A DNA stretch of 64,000 bases from Streptomyces anulatus (GTDB taxonomy: Bacteria; Actinomycetota; Actinomycetes; Streptomycetales; Streptomycetaceae). The translations under genes and the position numbers were made by a program. The stretch spans positions 539,880-603,879 of the forward strand of contig NZ_BMVK01000002.1 of NCBI RefSeq assembly GCF_014650675.1, given 5' to 3'. Numbering within the stretch: the first letter of the stretch is position 1; each line of letters begins with the position of its first letter. The notes below the pieces were generated by a model. That model did no database searches, was not told the origin of the DNA, and saw only the letters and a list, made by a program, of their open reading frames with translations. Shown piece after piece: positions 37,551 through 45,250 of the stretch.

Positions 37551-38771
37551 ATGACCCACACCCCTGCTCCGGACCAGAAGACCCCCGTACCGTTCCCCGA
37601 AGGCTTCCTCTGGGGCGCGTCCACGGCCGCCCACCAGATCGAGGGCAACAACACCGACAGCGACTGGTGGGTCAAGGAGCACGCCGCCGGCACCCACATC
37701 GCGGAGCCGAGCCTGGACGCCTGCGACAGCTACCACCGCTGGTCCGAGGACATGGACCTGCTGGCCTCCCTCGGCTTCACCGACTACCGCTTCTCCATCG
37801 AGTGGGCCCGCATCGAGCCGGTCGAAGGCCGCTTCTCCCGCGCCCAGCTCGCCCACTACCGGCGGATGGTGGAGGGAGCGATCGAGCGCGGCCTGCGCCC
37901 GATGGTGACCCTGCACCACTTCACCGTCCCGCAGTGGTTCGAGGCGCGCGGCGGCTGGACGGCCGAGGGCGCGGTGGAGCTGTTCGCGCGGTACGTGGCG
38001 GCGTGCGCCCCCGTCATCTCCGAGGGCGTCAGCCACGTCTGCACGATCAACGAGCCGAACATGATCGCCGTGATGGCGGGTCAGGCCAAGCGCGGCGACA
38101 ACAGCTTCCCGCCCGCCGGTCTGCCCACCCCCGACGACGAGACGACCGAGGCCGTCATCGCCGCCCACCACGCGGCCGTCAAGGAGGTCCGGGCCCTGGA
38201 CGCGGGCATCCAGGTCGGCTGGACCATCGCCAACCAGGTCTACCAGGCCCTCCCCGGTGCGGAGAACGTCACCGCCGCCTACCGCCACCCGCGCGAGGAC
38301 GTCTTCATCGAGGCGGCGCGCGGCGACGACTGGATCGGCGTGCAGTCCTACACCCGTACGCGGATCGGCCCCGACGGACCGATCCCGGCGGCCGACGACG
38401 TCGAGCGGACGCTGACGTCGTGGGAGTACTACCCGAGGGCGGTCGGCGAGGCGCTGCGCCACACGGCCGCTGTGGTGGGCGACGTCCCGCTGATCGTCAC
38501 GGAGAACGGCATCGCCACCGACGACGACAGCCGCCGCGTCGACTACTACGCGGGCGCGCTGGACGAAGTCGCCTCCGCGCTGGCCGACGGCATCGACATC
38601 CGGGGCTACCTGGCGTGGAGCGCCCTGGACAACTACGAGTGGGGCACGTACAAGGCCACGTTCGGCCTGATCGCCATCGACTGGGAGACTTTCGAGCGCA
38701 CCCCGCGCGACTCGGCGAAATGGCTGGGCTCGCTCGGCCGCACCCGCGAACTCCCGCGCACAGCAGCCTGA
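37551..38771 (+). CDS. GH1 beta-glucosidase
   Basis: A 406-residue intracellular retaining beta-glycosidase expected to cleave imported beta-linked oligoglucosides to glucose. FPEGFLWGASTAAHQIEGNN, YRFSIEWARIEP, and the catalytic pair Glu 168 in TINEP (acid/base) and Glu 318 in VTENG (nucleophile) are all present; WSALDNYEWGTYKATFGLI closes the active site. It is somewhat shorter than the ~450-480 residues usual for bacterial GH1. No signal peptide. Same strand as the permeases with a 94-bp gap and a weak ribosome site. Confidence 0.93.
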   Translation: MTHTPAPDQKTPVPFPEGFLWGASTAAHQIEGNNTDSDWWVKEHAAGTHIAEPSLDACDSYHRWSEDMDLLASLGFTDYRFSIEWARIEPVEGRFSRAQLAHYRRMVEGAIERGLRPMVTLHHFTVPQWFEARGGWTAEGAVELFARYVAACAPVISEGVSHVCTINEPNMIAVMAGQAKRGDNSFPPAGLPTPDDETTEAVIAAHHAAVKEVRALDAGIQVGWTIANQVYQALPGAENVTAAYRHPREDVFIEAARGDDWIGVQSYTRTRIGPDGPIPAADDVERTLTSWEYYPRAVGEALRHTAAVVGDVPLIVTENGIATDDDSRRVDYYAGALDEVASALADGIDIRGYLAWSALDNYEWGTYKATFGLIAIDWETFERTPRDSAKWLGSLGRTRELPRTAA

Positions 38772-38822
38772 TTCACCCTCGGGGCTGCCCCCCTGTACGG
38801 GGAGCCTCCTGACGGCTCCCTC

Positions 38823-38872
38823 GGGTGGGCCGGGGCCGGCGGATCCTGACGACCGCCGGCCCCGGCCCACCC
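38823..38872 (+). terminator. Terminator of the sugar ABC/GH1 operon
   Basis: A perfect 20-bp GC-rich stem (38823-38842 with 38853-38872) and a 10-base loop, 51 bases past the GH1 stop. The glycoamylase-family gene downstream therefore probably has its own promoter. Confidence 0.9.
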
Positions 38873-38960
38873 CACCAAGCCCCCACGCGCCATCGCGCAA
38901 CCTGGCACGCCCTGCACTACCGCGCATGCCTGCACTACCCCGCACGCCCTGCACGACCCC

Positions 38961-38992
38961 GCATGCCTGCATGCCTGCATGCCTGCATGCCC
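38961..38992. repeat. 8-bp tandem repeat (GCATGCCT)
   Basis: Three perfect copies and a fourth with one change, at 38961, 38969, 38977 and 38985. They sit inside a wider degenerate stretch (38909-39019) of TGCACTACC, GCACGCC and GCACGACC words. A low-complexity leader of the next gene, likely length-variable by slippage; the 38772-39073 gap holds nothing else beyond the terminator. Confidence 0.8.
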
Positions 38993-39073
38993 CGCACGCC
39001 CCGCACGACCCCGCACGGCCGAACACCACGACTTGCCCTCCCCCTCCCCCTTCTGCCACCAGGAGCCGGAACG

Positions 39074-40534
39074 ATGGACCGTCGCACGTTTCTCACCGCC
39101 GCAGGGACCGGGGCCGCGGCCCTGTCGCTCGGAGCCGTAACCGCCCCGGCGGCTGTCGCCGCCCCCACCGACCCACGCCTTCTGAAGACCTGGTTCCGTG
39201 ACACGTACCGCTCGATCGAGGCGATGACGACCGACTTCGGCCTCGTCACCGACAAGATCGACCTCAGCGGCCCGGGCGCCCCCGCCCAGTCCGCCCAGAC
39301 CTCGCCGACCAACATCGGCTGCGGCCTGTGGTCGACGGTCGCCGCCGCGGGCCTCGGCGTGATCCGCGAGAGCGCGATGATCCGGGCCCTGACCCGTACG
39401 GTCGCCGCCGTCGAGAAGCTGGAGCGCCATCACGGCTTCTGGCTCAACTGGTACGACGCGCACGACGGTTCGGTACTCACCCAGTGGCCGGGCACCGGCG
39501 ATCCGGTCCGCCCGTTCCTGTCCTCCGTCGACAACGCCTGGCTGGTGACGGGCCTGCGGATAGCCGCCGACGCCGCACCCTCGCTGCGCCCCCGCATCCA
39601 CCGCATCCTGGCCACGGCGGACTGGTCGTACTTCTACACCCCCTACGACCCCGCCGACCCGGTCGCGGGCCCCGGCCAACTGCGCGGCGGCGTCTGGACC
39701 GACACGGACGAGCCGACACCGCACCACTACGGAGCGCTCAACACCGAGCCGCGCATGGCCAGTTACCTCGGCATCGCGGACGGCTCGCTGCCCGGCGACC
39801 ACTACTGGCACCTGCTGCGGACGATGCTGCCGGAGCACGAGCAGGAGCAGAAGCCCGGCGGCGGATACGTCACGGTCGACGGCGTACGCGTCTGGAACGG
39901 GCACTACACCCACCGCGGCCGCAAGGTGGTCCCCACCTGGGGCGGCTCGATGTTCGAGGCGCTGATGGTGCCGCTGTTCGTGCCGGAGCAGCAGTGGTCG
40001 CCGCGCGCCTGGGGTGTAACCCACCACCGCTACGTACGCGGCCAGATCGACCACGGTCTGCGGGAGGCGGAGTACGGCTACTGGGGCTTCTCCCCCTCCA
40101 ACGTCCCCGAGGACGGCTACCAGGAGTACGGGGTCGACGCGCTCGGCATGGCGGTCGACGGATACGCCTCCAACACCGACCGCACGCACACCACGGACGG
40201 CGAACCCCTGCCGCCGCCGTCGGCGTTCACCAATGGCGTCGTCACCCCGCACGCCTCCTTCCTGGCCCTGCCGTACGCCGGCCGGGAGGCGATGGCCAAC
40301 CTGCGGGCGCTGGAGCGGGACTTCGGCGCGTACGAGGACGGGCTCGGCTTCCGCGACTCGGTGAACGTGTCCACGGGCCGGGTCAGCGACTTCATGCTCG
40401 CGCTCGACCAGGGAATGATCGTCGCGGCCCTCGCCCAGGAGCTGCGCCCCGGCCTGCTCCAGCAGCCGTTCCGGACGGGCGGCTTCCGGAGCCGGGTGCG
40501 GCCGCTGCTGGCGAAGGAGCGGTTCTCGATCTGA
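39074..40534 (+). CDS. Tat-exported glycoamylase-family (PF10091/GH144-like) protein
   Basis: 486 residues. The twin-arginine signal MDRRTFLTAAGTGAAAL runs to about AVAAP. The body is an (alpha/alpha)-barrel type protein: TSPTNIGCGLWSTVAAAGLG, WLNWYD, SSVDNAWLVTGL in the first half, then WGFSPSNVPEDGYQEYGV, NGVVTPHASFLALPYAGREAMANLRALE and GFRDSVNVSTGRVSDFMLALDQGMIVAAL. The second half is the pattern I know for the glycoamylase-like PF10091 domain, which includes GH144 endo-beta-1,2-glucanases. AGGAG lies eight bases ahead of the ATG. Proximity to the LacI/ABC/GH1 locus suggests it generates the imported oligosaccharide outside the cell. The linkage it cuts is not known. Confidence 0.7.
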   Translation: MDRRTFLTAAGTGAAALSLGAVTAPAAVAAPTDPRLLKTWFRDTYRSIEAMTTDFGLVTDKIDLSGPGAPAQSAQTSPTNIGCGLWSTVAAAGLGVIRESAMIRALTRTVAAVEKLERHHGFWLNWYDAHDGSVLTQWPGTGDPVRPFLSSVDNAWLVTGLRIAADAAPSLRPRIHRILATADWSYFYTPYDPADPVAGPGQLRGGVWTDTDEPTPHHYGALNTEPRMASYLGIADGSLPGDHYWHLLRTMLPEHEQEQKPGGGYVTVDGVRVWNGHYTHRGRKVVPTWGGSMFEALMVPLFVPEQQWSPRAWGVTHHRYVRGQIDHGLREAEYGYWGFSPSNVPEDGYQEYGVDALGMAVDGYASNTDRTHTTDGEPLPPPSAFTNGVVTPHASFLALPYAGREAMANLRALERDFGAYEDGLGFRDSVNVSTGRVSDFMLALDQGMIVAALAQELRPGLLQQPFRTGGFRSRVRPLLAKERFSI

Positions 40535-40581
40535 GTTCGATCTGTGCCCTTCCGTCTCCTCGGGCGAGGGGTGAGCGGCGG

Positions 40582-40624
40582 GGCCGGGCCCGCGTGCCCC
40601 GGGTATGGGCGCGCGGGCCCGGCC
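40582..40624 (+). terminator. Terminator of the glycoamylase-family gene
   Basis: GGCCGGGCCCGCG (40582-40594) pairs perfectly with CGCGGGCCCGGCC (40612-40624) around a 17-base loop, 48 bases past the stop. Confidence 0.8.
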
Positions 40625-40713
40625 GCAGGCTGCCGTCTCCGAGGCCGGGCCGGGGGCTCGGCATGTCCGATGCCCGACCACGCCGACTGACCGGACGGGA
40701 TATGCCGGGGTGG

Positions 40714-40845
40714 TCACCGCACGAGGGGGACTGAGTTGTCCGGGGAGTCGAGCCACGCTCGTTGCCCCTGACGACTCACGGTCAGACCGAACCGCTCGAA
40801 GTCCGGGCGGCCCTGCCTGTCCCACCACGCGTGAGCAGCCACTAA
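40714..40845 (-). pseudogene. C-terminal remnant of a PIMT-like methyltransferase
   Basis: The reading AAHAWWDRQGRPDFERFG followed by LTVSRQGQRAWLDSPDN has the look of the C-terminal end of the protein-L-isoaspartate-type methyltransferases linked to peptide-maturation clusters in streptomycetes. There is no start or upstream domain: homology ends about 10 bp before the divergent YdeI-like gene begins. This is best read as a decayed gene fragment left after a rearrangement. Confidence 0.55.
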
Positions 40846-40855
40846 CCTGCGGTGG

Positions 40856-41467
40856 GTGACCGGAACCGAGCTGGATGAGTTGATCGTTGCTGACGGCGCG
40901 GCGCTGCGCGCGTGGCTGCTGGACAACCACACCACCTCTCCTGGCGTGTGGCTCGCCCTGACCAGGAAGGGCGGCTCCGTTACGACGCTGACCTGGCAGC
41001 AGGCGGTCGACGAGGCACTGTGCTTCGGCTGGATCGACGGGCAGGCCCGCAAGCGCGACGAGGGGAGTTCCTGGCGGCGGTTCACCCCGCGCCGACCGCG
41101 CAGCGTCTGGTCCCAGCGCAACGTCGCCAACGTGGCCCGGTTGGAGGCGGCCGGCCTGATGCTGCCCGCCGGCCGCGCCGCGGTGGACGCCGCGAAGGCC
41201 GACGGGCGGTGGACGGCCGCCTATGCGCCGTCATCGGAAGCGGAGGTGCCGGCCGACCTGCGCGTCGCGATCGCCGCCGACCCAGCGGCGCAGGCGATGT
41301 TCGAGGTACTCACCAAGACCAACCGCTTCGCCCTCATCAGCCGGGTCAATGCCGTCAAGCGGGCCGAGACGCGAACCCGGAAGATCGCCGAGTACGTGGC
41401 GATGCTGGTCCGGCACGAGACGATCCACCCGCAGAAAGCCAGGCCAGCGGACCCGCCGACGTCGTGA
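40856..41467 (+). CDS. YdeI/OmpD-associated family protein
   Basis: A 203-residue cytosolic protein. ALRAWLLDNHTTSPGVWLALTRKG, AVDEALCFGWIDGQARKRDEGSSWRRFTPRRPRSVWSQRNVANVARLEAAGLM and the C-terminal ISRVNAVKRAETRTRKIAEYVAML block match the YdeI family, linked in enterobacteria to resistance to cationic peptides and bacteriocins. Biochemical activity unknown. GTG start at 40856; an appropriate ribosome site is not obvious. It lies between gene remnants, so may itself be an acquired gene. Confidence 0.85.
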   Translation: MTGTELDELIVADGAALRAWLLDNHTTSPGVWLALTRKGGSVTTLTWQQAVDEALCFGWIDGQARKRDEGSSWRRFTPRRPRSVWSQRNVANVARLEAAGLMLPAGRAAVDAAKADGRWTAAYAPSSEAEVPADLRVAIAADPAAQAMFEVLTKTNRFALISRVNAVKRAETRTRKIAEYVAMLVRHETIHPQKARPADPPTS

Positions 41468-41539
41468 CCGGGCTCCTGCCGGAACGGACAGACCCAGCCT
41501 GTTGAGCGGAACTGTTCTCGAAGCCCTGCCTCGTCCGCT

Positions 41540-42520
41540 TCAGGACGGGTGAAGGTCTCCGCTGGTGCGCGGCCGGCCGTATCGTTCGACGAGGGCGTTG
41601 CCGATCGAGGCCAGGCGGTCTCGGACACTCGGAGGGCCGGTCACCTCGACCCATTCGACCAGCCCGGAGAGCTCGCCGGCGAGGATGTACTCATTGGGGC
41701 CGCGGATCACGACCTCGATGCGGCCGTCGGTCGTGGAACCTCCCACGTCGAGCCGGTCGCCGAGCGCCATCCGGAGGATGCCTATCCCGTCCGGTGTGCA
41801 TACCGCCCGGACCTCCAGCGGCGTTCGTCTGCGATCGACCTCTTCGGCGATCTCATTCCAGCTCTCGGCAAGGTCGAAGTCCCCGGGCCGGTGCACAGGG
41901 TCGCCGGTCGGGTCGGCGGACGACACGCGGTCGATCCGGAAGACCCGTCGGCCGGTTTCGGTGTCGGAGACGAGATACCACACAGGACCTTTGGCGACGA
42001 TGCCCAGCGGGTGGACGGTCCTCCGGGTTTCGATGCCTTTGCTGTCGACGTAGCCGAGCGACACCTGGACGCCGCTGATCACCGCGTCCTGGAGTTCGTC
42101 GAGGAAGCGAAGCGGCCGGGGCTCGAGCCGGCTCGCCCCCCATCGCTGCGGGTCTATGACCAGCGACGACGCCGCTGCCTCGGCCTGCACCTGGAAGGGC
42201 TTCGGCAGAGCATGGACGAGCTTGCGCAGAGCTGCTTTCATCGCCGGCGTCGCATCCGAGGCCGGACCGAGCGCCAGGAACAGGGCGCGTGCCTCACTGG
42301 CGGTCAACCCGGACAGATCGGTACGAGCGCCGCCCACGAGGCGCCAGCCGCCGCCTCGGCCCTGCACGGAGTACACGGGCACCCCGGCCGTGGCCAGGGC
42401 GTCGAGGTCACGGCGGGCGGTGCGCTCGGAGACGTCCAGCTCCCGGGAGACCTCCGCGGCTGTCACCTGCTCGCGCCGTTGGAGCAAGAGGAGTACGGCC
42501 ACCAGCCGATCGGATCGCAT
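41540..42520 (-). CDS. HTH/WYL-domain transcriptional regulator
   Basis: 326 residues. The N-terminal DeoR-like winged helix is MRSDRLVAVLLLLQRREQVTAAEVSRELDVSERTARRDLDAL. The WYL sensor domain covers residues ~140-230, with GPVWYLVSDTETGRRVFRIDRV (WYL core) and YVDSKGIETRRTVHPLGIV, followed by a WYL C-terminal extension. ATG 42520 is the start because it begins at the HTH; a longer open frame to 42592 would cross the divergent promoter. It faces an epoxide hydrolase-type gene 116 bp away and is the likely regulator of that gene. Confidence 0.88.
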   Translation of the reverse strand: MRSDRLVAVLLLLQRREQVTAAEVSRELDVSERTARRDLDALATAGVPVYSVQGRGGGWRLVGGARTDLSGLTASEARALFLALGPASDATPAMKAALRKLVHALPKPFQVQAEAAASSLVIDPQRWGASRLEPRPLRFLDELQDAVISGVQVSLGYVDSKGIETRRTVHPLGIVAKGPVWYLVSDTETGRRVFRIDRVSSADPTGDPVHRPGDFDLAESWNEIAEEVDRRRTPLEVRAVCTPDGIGILRMALGDRLDVGGSTTDGRIEVVIRGPNEYILAGELSGLVEWVEVTGPPSVRDRLASIGNALVERYGRPRTSGDLHPS

Positions 42521-42539
42521 ACCGACAAAACTCTCATAA

Positions 42540-42564
42540 AAACCGGTCACAAGCTGGCCGGTTT
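42540..42564. promoter_or_regulatory. Inverted repeat between the WYL regulator and the hydrolase
   Basis: AAACCGG (42540-42546) and CCGGTTT (42558-42564), 11 bases apart, lie in the middle of the 116-bp divergent gap and 19 bp from the regulator's ATG. A plausible operator for the WYL protein. Confidence 0.5.
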
Positions 42565-42636
42565 GGGGAGCAAGGTGGCGGCAGGACCTCATCGAGGAGG
42601 TCGACCGCCGGCGAACGCCCCCAGAGAGGAATTGCA

Positions 42637-43578
42637 GTGTTCCATCAAGCAGAATTTCCCGAGCCCACCCTCATCCAGGTCAACGGTGTGGAGCTCGAAG
42701 TCTTCGAGGCAGGCCGGGAAAACAAGGGCAAGCCCATCGTGCTCTGCCACGGCTGGCCGGAGCACGCCTTCTCCTGGCGTCACCAGATGCCCGTCCTCGC
42801 AGCGGCCGGCTACCACGTCATCGCGCCGAACCAGCGGGGTTACGGCAACTCATCCCGCCCGGCCGAGGTGACGGACTACGACATCGAACACCTGACGGGT
42901 GACCTCGTCGCGCTCCTGGACCACTATGGCTACGAGGACGCCACCTTCGTCGGCCATGACTGGGGTGCGTTCGTCGTCTGGGGACTGACCCTGTTGCACC
43001 CCGACCGGGTGAACAAGCTGATCAACCTGAGCCTGCCTTATCAGGAGCGCGGAGAAACGCCGTGGATCGAGGTCATGGAAACCTTCCTCGGCGGCGACTT
43101 CTACTTCGTCCACTTCAATCGGCACCCGGGTGTCGCGGACGCCGCATTCGATGCCAACACCTCCCGGTTCCTCCGCAACCTCTACCGGAAGAACGTGCCG
43201 CCCGCGCCCCCTGAGCCGGGCATGGCATTCATCAATCTCGCCAAGGCGGAAACACCGCTCGGTGAGCCCGTCATGAGCGACAGCGACCTGGCCGTCTACG
43301 TCTCCGCGTTCGAGACGTCGGGATTCACGGGCGGCATCAACTGGTACAGGAACCTCGACCGCAACTGGCACCAGCTGGCGGACGCGGACCCGATCATCAA
43401 GCAGCCCGCCCTCATGATCTACGGCGACCAGGACTTCGCGATCCCGAGGTTCGAAAGACTGGCAGAGTTCGTGCCCAACGTGGAAGTGGTCGGCCTGGAC
43501 TGCGGTCACTGGGTCCAGGAGGAAATGCCGGAAGAAACCAACCAGGTGATTTCGGAATGGCTGGAACGGCAGGGCTGA
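42637..43578 (+). CDS. Alpha/beta-hydrolase, epoxide hydrolase type
   Basis: A 313-residue cytosolic enzyme. Oxyanion motif HGWPE (residues ~46-50), NQRGYGNSSRP, nucleophile elbow GHDWGAF with Asp 108, acid Asp 266 in YGDQDFAIP and His 291 in CGHWVQEE. An Asp nucleophile with HGWP fits epoxide hydrolases (or haloalkane dehalogenases) rather than esterases. The GTG start has GAGGA upstream. Divergent from the WYL regulator. Its stop abuts the transposase scar, so the original downstream context has been lost. Confidence 0.85.
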   Translation: MFHQAEFPEPTLIQVNGVELEVFEAGRENKGKPIVLCHGWPEHAFSWRHQMPVLAAAGYHVIAPNQRGYGNSSRPAEVTDYDIEHLTGDLVALLDHYGYEDATFVGHDWGAFVVWGLTLLHPDRVNKLINLSLPYQERGETPWIEVMETFLGGDFYFVHFNRHPGVADAAFDANTSRFLRNLYRKNVPPAPPEPGMAFINLAKAETPLGEPVMSDSDLAVYVSAFETSGFTGGINWYRNLDRNWHQLADADPIIKQPALMIYGDQDFAIPRFERLAEFVPNVEVVGLDCGHWVQEEMPEETNQVISEWLERQG

Positions 43579-43657
43579 GCGCGAGCGGGCGGCACCTGCG
43601 GTCGGCGGCGATGTGAACCTTGCTGGTCCGGCCGCCGCGCGAGCGGCCGAGCAGGGC
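43579..43657 (-). pseudogene. IS5-family transposase fragment
   Basis: Read on the minus strand from 43657 this gives ALLGRSRGGRTSKVHIAADR followed by RCRPLAL. GRSRGGxxxKxHxAADxRCRPL is the well-known block of IS5-type (IS1647-like) transposases, preceding the second catalytic region. Only these ~26 residues remain; there is no start, no terminal inverted repeat that I can find, and the fragment stops at the hydrolase gene end. It marks an old insertion or deletion joint. Confidence 0.7.
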
Positions 43658-43737
43658 CGCTTTCAGTCGGAGTCGGTGTCACCTTCGCCGGTGGCGTCGG
43701 TCTTGCCGACCAGGATCGCTGCCGCCGGCTCGTCCGT

Positions 43738-43939
43738 CCTGTCAGGCCCGGCATGAGCCAGGAGGAGTACGAACGGATGCGGCGAGTGCGCTCGAACAGC
43801 GGCAACCGTGCTTCCTGCGCCTGCTTGAGCCCGGCCTCCTCCGTCTGTCTCCAGCCGATCCGCATACCGTCGGCGTTCCGGAACAAGGCGAGAAGGCCGC
43901 GTCCCACTGATCACGTGAGAACGGGGAGGCGGCATTCAC
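43738..43939 (-). pseudogene. Frameshifted, truncated XRE/DUF5753 regulator
   Basis: One frame reads MNAASPFSRDQWDAA, then the adjacent frame continues LLALFRNADGMRIGWRQTEE with AGLKQAQEARLPLFERTRRI and RSYSSWLMPGL. Together they match the start of the DUF5753 region of streptomycete XRE regulators, which normally continues with LLQTPxYA. A one-base frameshift lies near 43895, and the match breaks off near 43740 just before the transposase scar. A dead copy of the type of regulator that is intact at 45601. Confidence 0.6.
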
Positions 43940-44304
43940 TCTGCGGGCTTCCCCGGGCGCTCCCCCGCGAGCACGGCGTCCACCGCTACGAGCGTCGGAT
44001 CGACGATGCTCCAGTCATGGGCGGAGGGGTGGCCGGCGAACAGGCCGCACGCGTCCTCGCCCCGGGGGTCGATCGCGCCGCACCAGGCCAGCTCCGCCAG
44101 GGTCACCCGGCTGCCGCTCCAGCGGGCCCAGACGGCAGTGCGGCTCGCGTCGTCGTCCCACAGCGCCATCGCGTGGTCGCCGTGGTGGCCGGCGGCCAGT
44201 TCACAGAGGAGGTGCCCGGCTTCCGGGCGGCTGCCGCCGGGAGCGGCGAGCCGGATCAGGAACTCCGGGGGCGGCAGCAGGGCCACGGCGGTGCACTGGT
44301 TCAT
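43936..44304 (-). CDS. Small Cys/His protein, paralogue A (122 aa)
   Basis: Function unknown. MNQCTAVALLPPPEFLIRLA, then LLCELAAGHHGDHAMALW ... WARWSG, LAELAWCGA and ACGLFAGHPSAHDWSIVDP. Cys and His positions are shared with the upstream neighbour (QCTAV, CEL, H..HA..LW, C.., CxxF..HP..H), so the two arose by duplication; the pattern could bind a metal. Last gene of a four-gene minus-strand string. GGAGG lies 11 bases ahead of the ATG. The stop codon overlaps the start of the decayed XRE fragment on the same strand. Confidence 0.65.
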   Translation of the reverse strand: MNQCTAVALLPPPEFLIRLAAPGGSRPEAGHLLCELAAGHHGDHAMALWDDDASRTAVWARWSGSRVTLAELAWCGAIDPRGEDACGLFAGHPSAHDWSIVDPTLVAVDAVLAGERPGKPAE

Positions 44305-44328
44305 GGGGTGGAAAACCTCCGGTCGCCG

Positions 44329-44784
44329 TCAGGGCGCGTCGGTGTCGGGTACGTCGGAAGCGTCGTCCTCGGAGACGAGTCGCCGGACCTCGCTGTGGAC
44401 GTGGTCGGCGATGAGTTCGCCGAGGGGGTCGGTCACGGAGAAGGAGTGCGGCCCGGGGTGGTGGTCGAAGAAGGCGCACGTGGCGACCGTGCGGGTCGCC
44501 ATCTCCCGGAGCACGGCGGGGCACAGGCGCAGCGTGTCGAGCCGGTGGACGCGGTGGGCGCCGGTCCCCGACCAGAGGAACCACAGATCCCGGTCGTCCG
44601 GCACGTCCGCCGTCCACAGGTGCGCGGCGTGCTCCGCCGACTCGTCGTGGTCGCCCAGCTCGCACAGGACGAAGTCCTCCTGCTCCACGACGTCGGGCGG
44701 GTGCTCCGGCCCGCCTTCCATGGTGGCGAGCACCAGCAGCGTTTCGGCGTACGGGACTTGGGTCACGGCGGTGCATTGCAGCAC
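44329..44784 (-). CDS. Small Cys/His protein, paralogue B (151 aa)
   Basis: Function unknown. MLQCTAVTQVPYAETLLVLA, FVLCELGDHDESAEHAAHLW, LWFLWSG, LRLCPA, ATCAFFDHHPGPHSFSVTDP, then an acidic C-terminus (SEDDASDVPDTDAP). It shares the ordered motifs of paralogue A and adds ~25 C-terminal residues. GTG start with AAGGGA upstream, 4 bp after the stop of the preceding gene, which implies translational coupling within the cassette. Confidence 0.65.
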   Translation of the reverse strand: MLQCTAVTQVPYAETLLVLATMEGGPEHPPDVVEQEDFVLCELGDHDESAEHAAHLWTADVPDDRDLWFLWSGTGAHRVHRLDTLRLCPAVLREMATRTVATCAFFDHHPGPHSFSVTDPLGELIADHVHSEVRRLVSEDDASDVPDTDAP

Positions 44785-44788
44785 GGGG

Positions 44789-45250
44789 TCAGGTCCCTTC
44801 CGTTTCCGTACGGGGCGGGTACGGGTGGTTCGCCGAGGCCGCCGCCCACCCGCACAGGTCCACGGGCCACGCGCCGAGGGTGACCCGCAGCCCCACGAAG
44901 GGGTCGACCACGGTGAGCAGGGCGGGGCGCCCGGATGCCAGTGTGTTTATGGCGTGGTCCTGGCTGCCGTCGTCACCCACCCACGCCCGGAGCGCCTCGG
45001 GGGCGTCGGAACCGTGGAAGGTCACCGGCCGGACGTCTCGCACACCGAGCCACGGAGCGGCCCGTAGCGGATCACACCCATGCCCGTCCGCCAGGCGCAG
45101 CGCCTGCCGCCGGAGCCAGCGGAGGACGAGCCGGCGGTTCGGCAGGGCGACCCCGCCGAGCGGGAGAGCCCGCCCGCCGGACTTCACCGTGACGGCCGCG
45201 ACGTAGTCCAGCGCCCTCACACGGCCCGGGGCCGAGGATGCCGCCTTCAC
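44789..45250 (-). CDS. Hypothetical protein of the XRE cassette (153 aa)
   Basis: I do not recognise it. The GTG start at 45250 overlaps the stop of the 86-residue gene as GTGA. The sequence opens VKAASSAPGRVRALDYVAAV, has a basic patch (PNRRLVLRWLRRQALRLADG) and a C-terminal part with PALLTVVDPFVGLRVTLGAW. No membrane segment or signal. An open frame extends to 45349 but would overlap the upstream gene by 100 bp without a ribosome site. Confidence 0.6.
   Translation of the reverse strand: MKAASSAPGRVRALDYVAAVTVKSGGRALPLGGVALPNRRLVLRWLRRQALRLADGHGCDPLRAAPWLGVRDVRPVTFHGSDAPEALRAWVGDDGSQDHAINTLASGRPALLTVVDPFVGLRVTLGAWPVDLCGWAAASANHPYPPRTETEGT

Noticed and set aside
38909..39019. Repeat tract as a possible CRISPR array
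   Set aside because: Units are 8-9 bp with no spacers and there are no cas genes.
43506..43907. 134-codon minus-strand open frame as an intact gene
   Set aside because: Only its first ~55 codons look like protein (XRE/DUF5753); the rest runs out of frame across the transposase scar and into the hydrolase gene.
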